Assembly: GCF_041146395.1 (NCBI RefSeq)
Contig: NC_090996.1
Coordinates: forward strand, 31,520,738-31,584,737
DNA length: 64,000 nucleotides
Origin: Eulemur rufifrons
Taxonomy: Eukaryota; Chordata; Mammalia; Primates; Lemuridae
Direction of reading: 5' to 3'
Shown: in pieces, positions 1 to 10,659 of the stretch
How the letters are laid out: each line of letters opens with the position of its first letter
Position numbering within the stretch: the stretch's first letter is position 1
Notes under the pieces: model-generated
What the model was told of the DNA's origin: nothing
The model's database searches: none
The model's input: only the letters and a program-made list of their open reading frames with translations
Position numbers and translations under genes: made by a program

Positions 1-1220
1 GATTCCTGACCAGCTACGGGGTGATAAAGGCACAGTGGGCATTTTTCTGCCACACGTTTTCTGTTCCCATCACAAGGGCTAAAGTAGTGTTTTAAAAATG
101 TAGGTCAGGATGAAAAGAGATTTAACTTTTAATGTTTGAATTAAAACAGCGTGAGCAACTTCTTTGAATACAATAAAAAACAGCTACAGGATATTCCCCG
201 AAACAATCATTTCTAACTATTTTCCTCTGCATTTCATAAATAATAAATGTGTTAAAAAAATAACCCCGTAGTAACACATTCTCTAATATACTAGTTATGT
301 AAGCTGGATATAACTCTAAGAATCCCTAAATGTGAGAAAAATTGAATTTGGTGGTACTTTTTTTTAAGCTAAAAATTAAATTTCCCCGGCCCCATGCAGA
401 CCTTTTCCCTCACAGCTATAGTCATAACTGGATTTTTAAGCCTTCTGAAAACATTGTGGTTTGCAATAAAGCAAAACATTGTGTCAAAAACTGCTTAGAA
501 TACAGAAAAGCATGCTTTTGATATATACCAGAGGGCTGCTGTTTACCTGGTGGAGGCACCAGTATTGCTTGTGGATGTCAACTTGACAACTGTGACTTGC
601 ACTGAGATTCTAACCCCGTCTATATTCACATTACAAACTAAAAATACGAGCTCGATCCCTCTTCAGCTTATCAGAGAGGTAGTTTCCCCAGCTTCCTATT
701 CCTAATTCAACACCTTAGCACTCTTTTCTTCTTCCCTGTGATGAAGGTTAGGATCCAAGCAGCTACACGCACACTTGGCTTCAAAGAATGCAACGTGTGT
801 GCTCTGAAGGTAGCCGGGTATCCAGGACAAGAGATGCGTTTAATAAAGTATTGAAGAGTTGCAATGTGGGCCCGTGAATAAAACAGCAGGCTGGGGATCA
901 GGGTAAACACGCTGCTTTCCTGGCGTCTTCCTAACTGGCTCACGTCCGCTCCCCTGGAACTCAAACATGTGTGTGCGTGAACAACTCCTGCACCATGAAC
1001 ATCTTTACTTCCCAGCGACATGAGATGACATCTGCTTTGGGGACTTGCTGCCCAGATATCTGACAACAACTGATGCTCTACTGGGCTCCCTTTCTAAGTT
1101 TCTGTTGTGACAATGGTGGTGGTGGTGTTCGGTGGCTGATTTTTAGTTGGCTTGTTACTGTTCTTTTTTGTGTGCACATGTGTGTTTTTAGAGTGGAGAA
1201 AAAAATAATTTGAAAGGATG
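1..1220. other. Unique AT-rich sequence, no gene seen
   Basis: No open frame with a recognisable product. The first 500 bases are AT-rich and free of clear repeats. A 120-codon minus-strand frame lies at 707-1069 but has no recognised domain. A short (GGT)n tract lies near 1114-1128. Confidence 0.6.
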
Positions 1221-1237
1221 CAACACACACACACACA
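1221..1237. repeat. Short (CA)n microsatellite
   Basis: About eight CA units, followed by degenerate CA-rich sequence to about 1252. Confidence 0.8.
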
Positions 1238-1685
1238 TGCACGCAAGCACAACTGACTGGTATACTCCACCGTTTATTTTACTTCCCACTCTGACCTCAT
1301 GGCTCTCCCACCACGTGAGGACTATCTTTGAAGATCCCCACATGAATGCAATGCTGCTGGAGATCTTGGGAGCTATGGCATAACTGTCCAACACATCACT
1401 GATCCCAAGGAATTTATAATTTCCTTGGGCCAACAAGGTTACCCCAGATAAAATGATTAGGGAAGATGAGAGAGTGCATAATTAATGCATTAAATCCATC
1501 TTATTTCTGAGTTCAAGGCTCTTTCCTCAAGCATGTCCTGAGTTCTATGTTGTCAGCTCACCCTTTCATTATCCTGCAACAGTCTCTGCTCCAAAAGTGC
1601 CATTTGCTGGCTCCAGAAATCAGGATCCTCCTTTCCCTCTTTTATGCCCTCCCCTGTCTCCCAGTTCCCCTCCGCCCCTGATCTA

Positions 1686-1841
1686 ATGGTTCACAACCTT
1701 GACTGTGAGCTTTTAAAAATCTGGATGCCCAGGGATCCCCAGCCCAATTAAATCCGAATCTCTGGGGGCTGTACCCAGACGTCAATCTTTTCTAACCCTC
1801 CCCATGCGACACCGATGTGCAGCCAATGCTGAGAACCCTAA
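1686..1841. mobile_element. MER5-type hAT-Charlie MITE fossil
   Basis: The ends are degenerate forms of the MER5 terminal inverted repeat: 'tggttcacaacctt' at the left and 'aatgctgagaaccct' at the right. The interior keeps 'gatgcccaggga', 'aattaaatccgaatctctgg' and 'gtgcagccaatg'. This is a non-autonomous DNA transposon remnant with no coding capacity. The MER5 subfamily is not assigned. Confidence 0.7.
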
Positions 1842-2294
1842 TCACACACACTAAGAACGATGCCATCTGCTGAAGGGACTGAGAGCAGCTAAAGGAAAGC
1901 GGCAGCCCCCAGTCAGCTGGGGGAGCAGCAGAAGTTGGGGAAATCATCGATCTAGAGAATTTGGGGGCGGGGGTGGAGGCTGCAACAGCCAGGCAGCAGC
2001 TTGGTGGCTAAATTGTAGGGAATTGCAACTATCTTCACTGTTAGGACTAACATCATTACATTATTATTATTTTACACAATGCAATAATTTGTCGTGGGAG
2101 ATCATTTCTATTAATATTTCCTTTAGGGTTAGGGTGCTGGCTTTCCACGGTGGCTCAGTTCAGCAGTAGAGACATTGGTCAGGAGACCGCTAGGTTCCAG
2201 GACTTAAGCAGGGCACTGACTTCCAGAGATAATGAGCCCCCTACTGTGCCCTAAAGCCCACCTTCCTGCCACCAGGAAGCAGCTGATGAGGACA

Positions 2295-2400
2295 TCATGA
2301 TCATTATTCACCACTCAACAGATACTTATTAAGCTGCAACTAGATGTCAGGCACTGTTCTAGGTAGTGAGGACACAAAAGGGAACAGAGCAGAAGGTAAG
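2295..2400 (-). mobile_element. LINE-2 (L2) 3' end fragment
   Basis: Contains 'caacagatacttattaagc', 'tgtcaggcactgttctagg' and 'gaggacacaaaaggga', the reverse complement of the L2 3' end (the '...cctggcacatagtagg...' region). Degenerate and non-coding. Confidence 0.65.
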
Positions 2401-3855
2401 GAAGAAAAAAAAAGAAGAAAGAGCTGCTGCATGGAGCTTTCATCCATATGGAAAGAGGAGAAATGTTTTCCAAAGAGTTCATCAGCCTGTTAACAGAGGC
2501 TGTTCAGAGGAATTTCTTTTTTTTGACTAGGGCTCAGTTTTAAAGGTTATAAACTAGCATTAGCAGCAGCATCTGTGGATTTGTTAGATATGCAAATTCT
2601 TGAGCCTCACCTTGACCTAATAATTCACAAGTTCTAAGGGTGGGGCCATCAAACCCTCGAGTTGGTGATGCAAACTCACGCTTGAGACTTCCTATGCGGA
2701 AAGAAAAATAGATTGAGGTAATCAAGAGTGGTGGATTAGCAACTGCCTGACCAGCTGGCTAAAAAGCTACCAGAAGCTTTAGGGAGAAAAGGGGAAGCCA
2801 CTACCTTCCAGCAACAATAAAACACACACCCTGGGGGAATACTTGTAAGGGGAATGGCAGGCCTCTACCTGAACAATAAAAAGAGAACCACGTGGACGTA
2901 CATTTATTTATCTGTTTATTTTTATGGGCAAAGGAGGGAAAGATCTGGATTGAAAAGATACTTTTAAGAACTCAAAGGACCCAGAAGAAGCAGGTAAAAT
3001 GTGAGTCTCCAAGACGTATGTTTTCTTGAACCAGTTCTTAAGGGAAAGAAGAGCTAAGTGAGCATTTTTACCTTAAATATACACAGAGCTTCCTTCAGCC
3101 TACAAAGCGGTGTCTGCTGCACCTTTGAGACAAAGGGACAAGAACACCTGAGCATGTGGACACACACTACCTTTCAAAGGCAGAGCCCTCGGGGTCTCTC
3201 CCTGTAATTTTCCAAAAATCCTCCCAGGCCTGCTGCCTACCCGGCTGCTGCAAATGTCATCAGCTTTATCAGCCTGCTGAACCTGATATCGACATCTGAC
3301 CACGGAGCAGAGGAAATTCTGACACAGGCCACGCGGGAAGGAACAGAAATCTTCCACGTGCAGGGTCCCCTGTGGTATGTCGCACTATACGGAGTCACTG
3401 GTGATTATGGCTGTGGCGTGTAGACAAAGTGGATATCTGAGGACTGTCACAGTCCCCAGGACTAGGAACATAAGGACGACTTTATTCATGCAAAAATAAA
3501 TAAATAGATAGATGAAAAAATTACCTAGAGAAATAGAATTATAGGTTTATTTTATTTAAAAAAAAAATCACATAACCTTGTGAGGAACTCACCAAAGATA
3601 ATTTCACCAGGCTTATCTTATTCCCGTTTCCAAATATCGAGGCCACCCAGGGGAGGCCCCATTCTTTGCTCGTCTGTGTTGTGTGTGTAAAATCAACTTT
3701 GATGTATTTACCATCAAATACTTGCTCAAATATCAAGCTCTTCATACATTCTAGGCCCTGCACTAAGCCCTTGGTAGCCACTATCTCATTTATGGATGTC
3801 CCCAAATATTTATAGATTGTCTGCTCCATGCCAGCGATGGGTCTTGCCAGTGGAG
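2401..3855. other. Unannotated stretch, no gene seen
   Basis: No recognisable coding domain or repeat beyond short A/T runs (A-rich at 2407-2420, A-rich near 3490-3520 and 3557-3568). Minus frames at 2540-2725, 3100-3357 and 3539-3829 have no recognised similarity. Confidence 0.5.
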
Positions 3856-3862
3856 CTACTCA

Positions 3863-4165
3863 GTGAAGAAAATGCTGGAGGCCATTCTACTAAGCATCAC
3901 AGGAATGGAAAAACAAGCACCACATGTTCTCACCATCACATTGGTACTAACTGATCGGCATTTACGTGCACATATAGTAGTGACACTCATTGGGTGCCGG
4001 GCAGGTGGCGGTGGGGGGAGGGCATGGGTATATCCACACCTGCTGGGTGTGGTGCGCACTGTCTGGAAGATGGACACGCGTGTAGCTCTGACTCAGGTCA
4101 GGCAAAGGCAATATATGTAACCTAAACATTAGTACCCCTGTAATATTCTAAAAAATAAAACAAAC
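3863..4165 (+). mobile_element. L1 3' end with non-human-type 3' UTR, 5' truncated
   Basis: Starts in sequence matching the end of L1 ORF2 and the start of the 3' UTR ('tggaggccattctactaagc', then 'gaatggaaaaacaagc', 'cacatgttctcacc'). The plus frame at 3863-4120 begins with residues like the ORF2 C-terminus (MLEAILLS). The remaining roughly 220 bases do not resemble the human L1 3' UTR. They contain a G-rich purine tract (about 4000-4030) and end at 'gtacccctgtaatattct' with a short A-rich tail. A second copy of this 3' UTR lies at 31222-31448. I read it as a strepsirrhine-lineage L1 insertion, truncated at its 5' end. No target-site duplication was identified. Confidence 0.75.
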
Positions 4166-4209
4166 CAAATATGTGAGTTAGCACCTCCCCCTCCCCCAAA
4201 AAAGTGCAT

Positions 4210-4365
4210 CAAAATCCATGCTCTCATGAAGCCCACGTTCACCATTCACGTGAGAGACGAGGAGTTTATACAATAAATATGTAAATAGGGAGTCTGTTAG
4301 GTGATAAGCACCATGGAGAAAACCAGCTGATAAACAGGGATGGAGGCGGGAATGTTGACCACAGT
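4210..4365 (-). mobile_element. L2 fragment
   Basis: Antisense to the L2 3' region: 'catgctctcatgaagcccac', 'caataaatatgtaaatag' and 'gtgataagcaccatgg' follow the order typical of reversed L2. Heavily diverged. Confidence 0.55.
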
Positions 4366-4394
4366 AGGGCCAAGAGGTAGGGACTTGCATCGCA

Positions 4395-4491
4395 TCATTG
4401 TGTAGGTGAGGAAATGGAGACTCAGAGAGGCTGTCACTTGTCTAAAGCTTCATGACTGGCAGGTGGTAGAATCTCCATCTGAATCCAAAGC
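4395..4491 (-). mobile_element. MIR fragment interrupted by Alu
   Basis: Antisense MIR core: 'aggtgaggaaatggagactc', 'agaggctgtcacttgtct', then the 'gaatccaaagcaggatgctt' end. The Alu at 4501-4786 cuts it and duplicates its last bases. Confidence 0.6.
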
Positions 4492-4795
4492 AGGATGCTT
4501 CCCTTTCTTTCTTTTTTTTTTTTTTTTTAAGAGACAGGTTCTCACTGTGGCCCAGGCTGGAGCGCAGTGGTGTCATCATAGCTCACTGCAGCCTCTAACT
4601 CTTGGGTTCAAGTGATTCTCCTGCCTCAACCTCCCAAGTGGCTGGGGCTAATTTTTCTTAGTTCTTGCAGAGCTAGAGTCTTGCTAATGTTTCCCAAACT
4701 GGTCTCTAACTCCTGGCCTCAAATGATCCTCTCACCTTGGCCTCCCAAAGTGCTGGGATTACAGGAGTGAACCACCGTACCTGGCCAGGATGCTT
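4492..4795 (-). mobile_element. Alu SINE with target-site duplication and internal deletion
   Basis: Reverse-orientation dimeric Alu. The poly-T (A-tail complement) is at about 4511-4528, followed by 'gagacaggttctcactgtgg', 'catcatagctcactgcagcc', 'cctcccaaagtgctgggatt' and the 5' end 'ctggcc'. Flanked by a 9-bp duplication 'aggatgctt' (4492-4500 and 4787-4795). About 30 bases normally present between 'ggctgggg' and 'ctaattttt' are missing, removing the A-box-like 'actacaggcatgcgcc' part of the right monomer region. The 'atcatagctcactgcagcc' wording is of old J/strepsirrhine type. Confidence 0.92.
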
Positions 4796-4796
4796 A

Positions 4797-5700
4797 ATTA
4801 TTAATTAGGTTTTGAGGTCTGTGCTGCTGACCACTTTCCTGGCTCCCTGCTGCTGTGAAGAGGTGTACATGGGTGAAGGGCAGAGGGCGAGCTGGTGTAT
4901 CTGTTGCATCTTCCATGCAGCCCCCTGCAGATCCACCCTCCATCCCTCCGACCACACTGCTCTCGGCCCTGGAGGATGAACAGCGGACATCCCTAATAGG
5001 ACACCATACTTCCTGGCAGCCTGCTGGGGTGCACCAATGCAGAGCTCAGAGAAGCAACTGGAGGGAAGGAGAAGGGGCATTTATTCCAAGGCTCGTCTGG
5101 GACCAGCTGCTTCCCTATCTCCTTCTGCTTTCCGGAAACCACTTTTCCTCATTGCCCTCCAGGCTTAGGGGTGATAACATCTCCTGTGCAAATAGCCCAG
5201 GGTACTGTCCTATGGGTTGCTAAGTGGTTTGAGTATTGAAGTGTCCTTAAATCACCTCATCTGGGTATGTTCTGGTGAATCATCACCAAAAACGTCCAAG
5301 AAGGAAATACAGACATATAGACTCCCTTGTTTAATGTCACAGAAGTCCACCAGGAATTGGCAGCAGTAACTGCAAGGTGCTCTGTGGCACCGTTAGAACA
5401 TAATCCCTCCTGAGATGAATGCTGGCCCCTTGACTTACTGCCCTCAGTCAACACACCGCAAGACAATGATGCTTCTACCTTCTTGGAAGGCTTGCAAATT
5501 TTTGGAGGGGTGGATGCTGTGAGGCCTAAAACGTGACCTAAATGCACCCAACACTCACCTGGGCTAGCCTGGCTGCACCATTCGCATTTGACAGCCAGCA
5601 AGTAAGATACTGTGAGTTCATTTATTCCTTGAAGCCAACTCTCTCCTGGGAATCCAAACACAGACGCAGGAAAATAAAGGAAGTTAATTGTGGAAAAACA
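4797..5700. other. Unique sequence, no gene seen
   Basis: Moderately GC-rich and free of recognisable repeats. Two opposing open frames (4855-5223 plus, 5257-5715 minus, 152 codons) show no domain, no signal peptide pattern and no homology that I recognise. Confidence 0.5.
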
Positions 5701-5724
5701 CTGCCAGGAAAACAAGGGAAAAGA

Positions 5725-5865
5725 TTGGCAGCCGCCCTCAAGTGCAGGAGGCGGTTACAGCCTGCGAATGCTCACTGCGGAGAGCAAACCGCAGCGGCCG
5801 CGGCCGTGCCGAGGGCTGGTGGGCTGGAGCTGGCACGCGCAGGGCAGCAACAAACGAGACCTGCC
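5725..5865. promoter_or_regulatory. Isolated CpG cluster with a NotI site
   Basis: About 13 CpG dinucleotides in roughly 140 bases, including a NotI recognition site at 5794-5801 within 'cagcggccgcggccgtgcc'. Surrounding DNA is CpG-poor. The cluster is shorter than the usual 200-bp minimum for a CpG island. It could be a relic or small regulatory CpG cluster; no transcript start can be shown from sequence. Confidence 0.45.
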
Positions 5866-6139
5866 TGCCACTACCCCTGAACACCCTGGACCAAAAGCCA
5901 GTGCGTTCCAGTTTCTGAATCAGTTACAGTTTATATCCAGGCTGGATGCTCAGGCCTTTCAGAGATCTATTCCAGTGCCTCCGACCTCCCCATCATAGCA
6001 AGAACCACTTAATTCTACCCAGCCCGGGGCTCCATTCACATTCTACTCTGTGTGTAAGGGGACCCCTGAAGTTGTGCAGGGCACAGCCTGTGTGAAGGTA
6101 TGTGCAGACTTTGCAATCAGAGCAGGGATTAACCTAAAT

Positions 6140-6245
6140 AATAATTAAAGCTGCCAGTTAACAACAGCAGCTATAGCCATCGAGTATCTACTGGGTGTTA
6201 GACATGGTGCCTGGAGTTTTGGGCATGTTCTAATTCATACAATAT
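6140..6245 (-). mobile_element. MIR-like fragment
   Basis: Antisense MIR 3' side: 'aacaacagcagctatagcc', 'tatctactgggtgttagaca' and 'catgttctaattcatac'. Weak match. Confidence 0.45.
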
Positions 6246-6394
6246 TTTGGGGGTGTACAGGCCATCAGTGATCCCTGACTTCTGGTGTTCTTGTTTTTGT
6301 ATAATCTCCTCCTTTTGAGTATGGGTGGACCCGGAACTTGCTTCCAAGCAACAGAATATGGCCAAGACGATGGAAACTTACACTGTGATGAGGT

Positions 6395-6545
6395 GCAGAT
6401 ATATGTATATATCTGCACACACACACACCCCTTCATATGTCCACATGCATATATTTATGCATATATAAACATTTCATATATATATATATATATATAAACA
6501 CATACATGTATCTATGCATGTGCATGTATACATATGAATAACTCC
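6395..6545. repeat. Compound TA/CA/ATGT simple-repeat region
   Basis: Includes 'atatatgtatatatctg', (CA)n at about 6417-6428, (TA)n at about 6477-6495, and degenerate 'catgtatctatgcatg' sequence. Spurious short open frames on both strands come from this tract. Confidence 0.85.
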
Positions 6546-6989
6546 CTCCATTGCTGAACTGGAAGAAGCAAGCTGCCACGCTGGGAAAGACACCATGGAA
6601 AAAGCCACAGGGAGGAGCCGTGGGTGACCTCTCCAAGTGGATGGCAGCCTCTGTGAGCTGAATGTGGCCTCTCGCCAACAGCCAGGAAAAATCCAGCACT
6701 CTCAGCCTTGCAGTGAGAGGAAACAAATTGTGCCAACAGCCTGAGTGAGCTTGGAAGCACATCCATTCCCAGCTGAACCTCCAGATGAGAACACAGCTCA
6801 CTCGACACCTTCACTCCAGTCATGTGAGACACGAACAGAGGACACGGCTCAACTGTATCATATTCCTGGGCCACAGAAATTGTGAGAGAACAAATTAATT
6901 AAGTCGCTTAATGTGTGGGAATCTGTAACACAGAATAGAAAACTCATGCATTTAGTTAAGTCAGGATTCATGCTACCATTTCCTAAAGG

Positions 6990-7115
6990 AAGAAGTGGCA
7001 GCCTGAAAAATCTGGAAAACTTACGCAAAGTCACACAGCTACAGTGAATCATGCTAGAGCTTGAACCGAGACCTGCTGAGTTCCGAAGTCCGAGGGCTTC
7101 ATCACAACCACCCAA
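6990..7115 (-). mobile_element. MIR fragment
   Basis: Antisense MIR core: 'acgcaaagtcacacagctac', 'gagcttgaaccgagacct' and 'gagttccgaagtccgagggc'. Confidence 0.6.
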
Positions 7116-7187
7116 GATGCTGTGGCTCCAGCCAGAGATATGCAGACTCGCCCAGCAACCCTAGAATCCACTCTCTGGCAATCATTA

Positions 7188-7646
7188 TAGAGGGTCAAAT
7201 AGTGCCTTCCAAAAAGATATGCCCAGGTCCTAATCCCTGATACTTGTGAATATAACCTTATTTGGAAACAAAGTTTTTACAGATGTAATTAAGTTAAAGG
7301 TCTCAAGATCAAATCATTCTGGATTTAAGACGGGTCCTAAGTCTAATGCCTGGTGTCCCTGTAAAAAAAAAGGAGCGAATACACACAGACACAGAGGAGA
7401 AGGCCAAGTGCAGATGGAGGAAGAGATGGCAGAGATGCAGTTACAGGCCAAGGGACGCCAGGGATGCCTGGAGCCACCAGGAGAGAGACATAGGACAGAT
7501 TCTCCCTCAAAGCTTCCAGAAGGAACTAACTGCTTCAATGTCTTGAGTTTAGACTTCTAGTTCCCCAAACAGGAATAGAATATGTTTCTATCATTTCAAG
7601 CCACCTGGTTTGTGGCAATTTGCTATGACAGCTCTTGGAAACTACA
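7188..7646 (+). mobile_element. MLT1-type MaLR solo LTR
   Basis: Follows the MLT1 LTR order: 'gtgccttccaaaaagatatg', 'ataaccttatttggaaac', 'acagatgtaattaagttaa', 'caggccaagggacgccaggg', 'tttcaagccacctggtttg' and 'gctatgacagctcttggaaa'. Near full length with no internal retroviral sequence beside it, so a solo LTR. Non-coding; the 104-codon plus frame over it is fortuitous. Confidence 0.8.
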
Positions 7647-7744
7647 AGAGCATCTGTGGCCTTGAAGCTTTATTAACTTCTAGGATATGTCTGATTTCCT
7701 AAGATCAACTCAAACAAGCTATTTACACCCCTAGGAAACAAGAG

Positions 7745-7885
7745 AAACAGTGGAGGGGACTCTGGTTTCAGGCAGAAGAGTGGAGGTTGCACCGTGGCCT
7801 TATCAGAGATGATCTTGGCTGAGTCACTCAACCTCTTAGAAATTCTTCTCCTTACCTATAACGTACATTATCACTCCTGATTGCA
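7745..7885 (+). mobile_element. MIR fragment
   Basis: Diverged sense MIR: 'gactctggtttcaggcagaa', then 'cttggctgagtcactcaacc' and 'ctccttacctataacg'. Confidence 0.5.
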
Positions 7886-8014
7886 ATGTCTTATGGGTCT
7901 ATAATCCATCTAGATTCTCGTGTCCCCCATCAATAACACTGGCAGCATTTTCAATCATTTCTTTAAAGATACCAGGGCTTCTTTAAAACAAATTTCATGG
8001 CATAGGGCTTACAG

Positions 8015-8265
8015 AGAAGGGTTTGGGAGGGTAAGCTCTGGACCTCGACTTCCTTGTTCAAGTCCCAAGTCTACTGCTTATCAGTGTGTGAAGCTGAGAA
8101 GTTTACTAAAATAACTCGAGCTCCAGGTTTTTGCGCTCTGTAATGCAGCTAATAATAGTACCTAACCCACAGGGCTTTCCTGAGGAATTAATGTGGAGAT
8201 ATTAATGTATGTAAACTACATGATAAGTAGGAATTGGTCAATAAACATCCCCTGTTGTGATTAAA
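8015..8265 (+). mobile_element. MIR element
   Basis: Sense MIR running from 'gggtaagctctggacc' through 'gctaataatagtacctaacc' and 'gaggaattaatgtggagat' to 'ggtcaataaacatcccctg'. Close to full length. Confidence 0.7.
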
Positions 8266-8602
8266 TGGAGAAATGGTGTTTGAAATGGGACCCCTTATAG
8301 CCAATTAGAGTACCCCACCCCTCCCCCTCCTTCTCCATCTTTCACTGAAGGGCCTGCATTTGTTGCACTGAAAATACTTGTTTATTGACTGAGAACGCCC
8401 GTACTCAATGCTCATGCATCTTTCGGTACCCACGATTAATTATTAAGCACAATATAAACGTGAAACTACTGCTTTGTGTTGTCTGCATTCAGCGGGTAGG
8501 GAGTGATTTCTTTCCCTGGAATAACCACAGATCGACCCTGTCGGTTGGGATTCTCACTGAAAAACAGCCACATTTTCACTGAGAAGGGCAAGAGACTTTG
8601 GG

Positions 8603-8652
8603 AAAATAAATAAATAAACCTTTTTTCTTTTTTTTTTTTTTTCTTTTTTTAA
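8603..8652. repeat. A/T-rich low-complexity tract
   Basis: (AAAT)n at about 8603-8618 followed by a T-rich run with interspersed C to 8651. Confidence 0.8.
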
Positions 8653-8814
8653 TGTCCCGGGTTCCTCCTTCATTAAACGGTGCCTCTGGATATCAGGAGG
8701 GAATTGTAACATGAAAGTTATGAATTGGGGTCCAGGCATACATTTATTTAATTAACAATTAATTTGATTGGATTTAAAATGGCTTTACTGGGCATCTATC
8801 AAGTCTTCCTACAG

Positions 8815-9007
8815 CCATAGTTCAAAAAACGTTAGCAAGGCCCCGGAATCACCTGGGTAGCTTGTTAAACATTCGGATACACTGGCTCCCAGCCCAAGTG
8901 GTCCGATTCGGGAGGTCCGGGGTGAAGTGTCCAAAGGTGCATTTTTAAGACATTCCTAAGTGGCTCTCCTATAGGCTACCCCAAGACCCAGGCTGAGAGA
9001 GAATGTC
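8815..9007. mobile_element. MER5-type hAT-Charlie MITE fossil
   Basis: 'cggaatcacctgggtagctt', 'gattcgggaggtccggggtg' and 'catttttaagacattcctaa' match the MER5 interior. Terminal repeats are degenerate. Confidence 0.7.
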
Positions 9008-10199
9008 CTAAAGGGATATCCAGGACGTGTGGGTCCCTCTTCAGACTTGTGTCAGTTTGCTCTCTTCCCTGGTATTTTTCCAGCATTCCTGACAAAGGAC
9101 GAAACCTTCCCCAGGGCACTGTTCTGTAAGAAGCAGCTGCGTGTTGGCTACTGAGATCCGAGGAGAAGGAGGAGGGAGAGCTCTGAGGTTGTAAAATATT
9201 TCCACTTGGGATGCTGAGGTTCCTGCAGACGCAAAGGGGAAGGTCTAGTCATCAAATAGTGCACAGGCCCTACTTCAAGAAGAGCAAATTGCAGCTGGAA
9301 TATCTCAGCTCCCACTTGGGTGCAGAAGGCAGGGAGGGGGCCTGTGTTAGATCTTCCTAACTTTCATTTCAGAAGAGGGAGGCACTTAGGAAAATCAACA
9401 TTATCAGCATTGATCTTCTTTTGGAGTGGAATATTTCTACCAACTCTCTTCCTTTCAGATTTAAAGAAGGCGGAGACAGACATGGGTGTATTCCCCAAAT
9501 GGATCACATCAAGGACAAGAGCACTTTTGAATTTCTTTAGAGAAGATACAGCTACACTCCTGTTCAGAAACTCCCACGGACTTGTTTCACAAGACAGGTT
9601 TAGTTGCGTCCCCTAACGGTAACCAGGACAGACCCTTTGCAGTACGAGCGAGGACCAAGGTGGTCACTCGGATTTTCTATTTAAATCCAAGTCTAGAACA
9701 GAGACTCAACCCACTCTCAACAAACACTTCCACTTGCTAAAATCAATAGTGGGAAAGACAGTAAGAATGCTAGTTTCTGGAAACTGCTGCCGGGTAAAAT
9801 GGGAGATGAGGTTGCTTTAACTCAACAGCATTTATCTTGGACCACGGAGAGAGAATACCTAGAATTAGTGAAAGGCCAGTGCAGAATCTTGGGGCTGTTG
9901 TTTCAGAGACTCGTGGAGGTCGTGACAAGCAATGTTTGGTGGAAACTAACTTGTTAACTGTGTGAGGAGAGATGGAGACGGTGATATCCACATTCATTAT
10001 ATGTGCTGCGCTTACCAAGAATTCATCAATCACCAAGGATGTATTGCAGGATGCCCCGGATAAAAAAAAGTCAGCTAAATCTGACTCTGAAGCTCTCTTC
10101 CTCGTTCCTCTAACTTTTGGATTCCGAATCATCAAAAGTCTGATTATTCACCAGTCGACCCTGTGATTTGAGCTAGGACACCCTAGGCTAGATACCACT
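9008..10199. other. Unique sequence, no gene seen
   Basis: No clear repeat. Frames at 9320-9616 (plus) and 9770-10135 (minus, 121 codons) have no recognised domain. Several stretches read like single-copy DNA. Confidence 0.5.
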
Positions 10200-10570
10200 A
10201 AGGTCCCTCCGAGCTCTGAAATTATGATTATGATTATTTTTTTTTAACTTTTATACCGCAAGATGCAGCAAACATTCCACGGAGGAATAAATATGCTAAA
10301 CTCAGCGAGGTATTTTAGAAGGAAATTATGATCTGGTCTGAAATCAGAAATGCACTTATTATGTGCGTATTTCCTTCACAGCAGCAAGCAGAGACATCAT
10401 TCCAAATATTTTAGCACTGGATAGAACAGACAGAAAACAAAGGTTGGGTTTCTAACCCAGGCTGCAACACTGTTTTCGCTTAATGTTTCTGGCCACGTCA
10501 AGTAGAACATTCTCATCAAGTGCAATGTATACATTAGCTGGGGAGCATAAATCATCCATAATTATAATAT
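10200..10570. promoter_or_regulatory. Candidate conserved non-coding block
   Basis: Repeat-free AT-rich block with homeodomain-like cores and ordered A/T motifs ('attatgattatgattatt', 'aacattccacggaggaataa', 'tcatccataattataatatc'). 'acattcca' resembles a TEAD site. I call it a candidate only because it is single-copy in appearance; conservation cannot be tested here. Confidence 0.3.
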
Positions 10571-10659
10571 CCTTCACCCCAAGAGGCCTTTAGTGTTTCC
10601 TTTATAAAAGTTACACAGTTGAGACTGGCACCTTGCTAATAGATCGGCCCTCCTTGAAA

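Noticed and set aside
5257..5715. 152-codon minus-strand open frame
   Set aside because: No recognisable family, no splice or promoter context, and an overlapping frame on the opposite strand.
6395..6545. TATA-like promoter cluster
   Set aside because: The TATATA words belong to a simple-repeat tract.
7246..7560. 104-codon frame in an LTR
   Set aside because: It lies wholly inside an MLT1-type LTR, which is non-coding.
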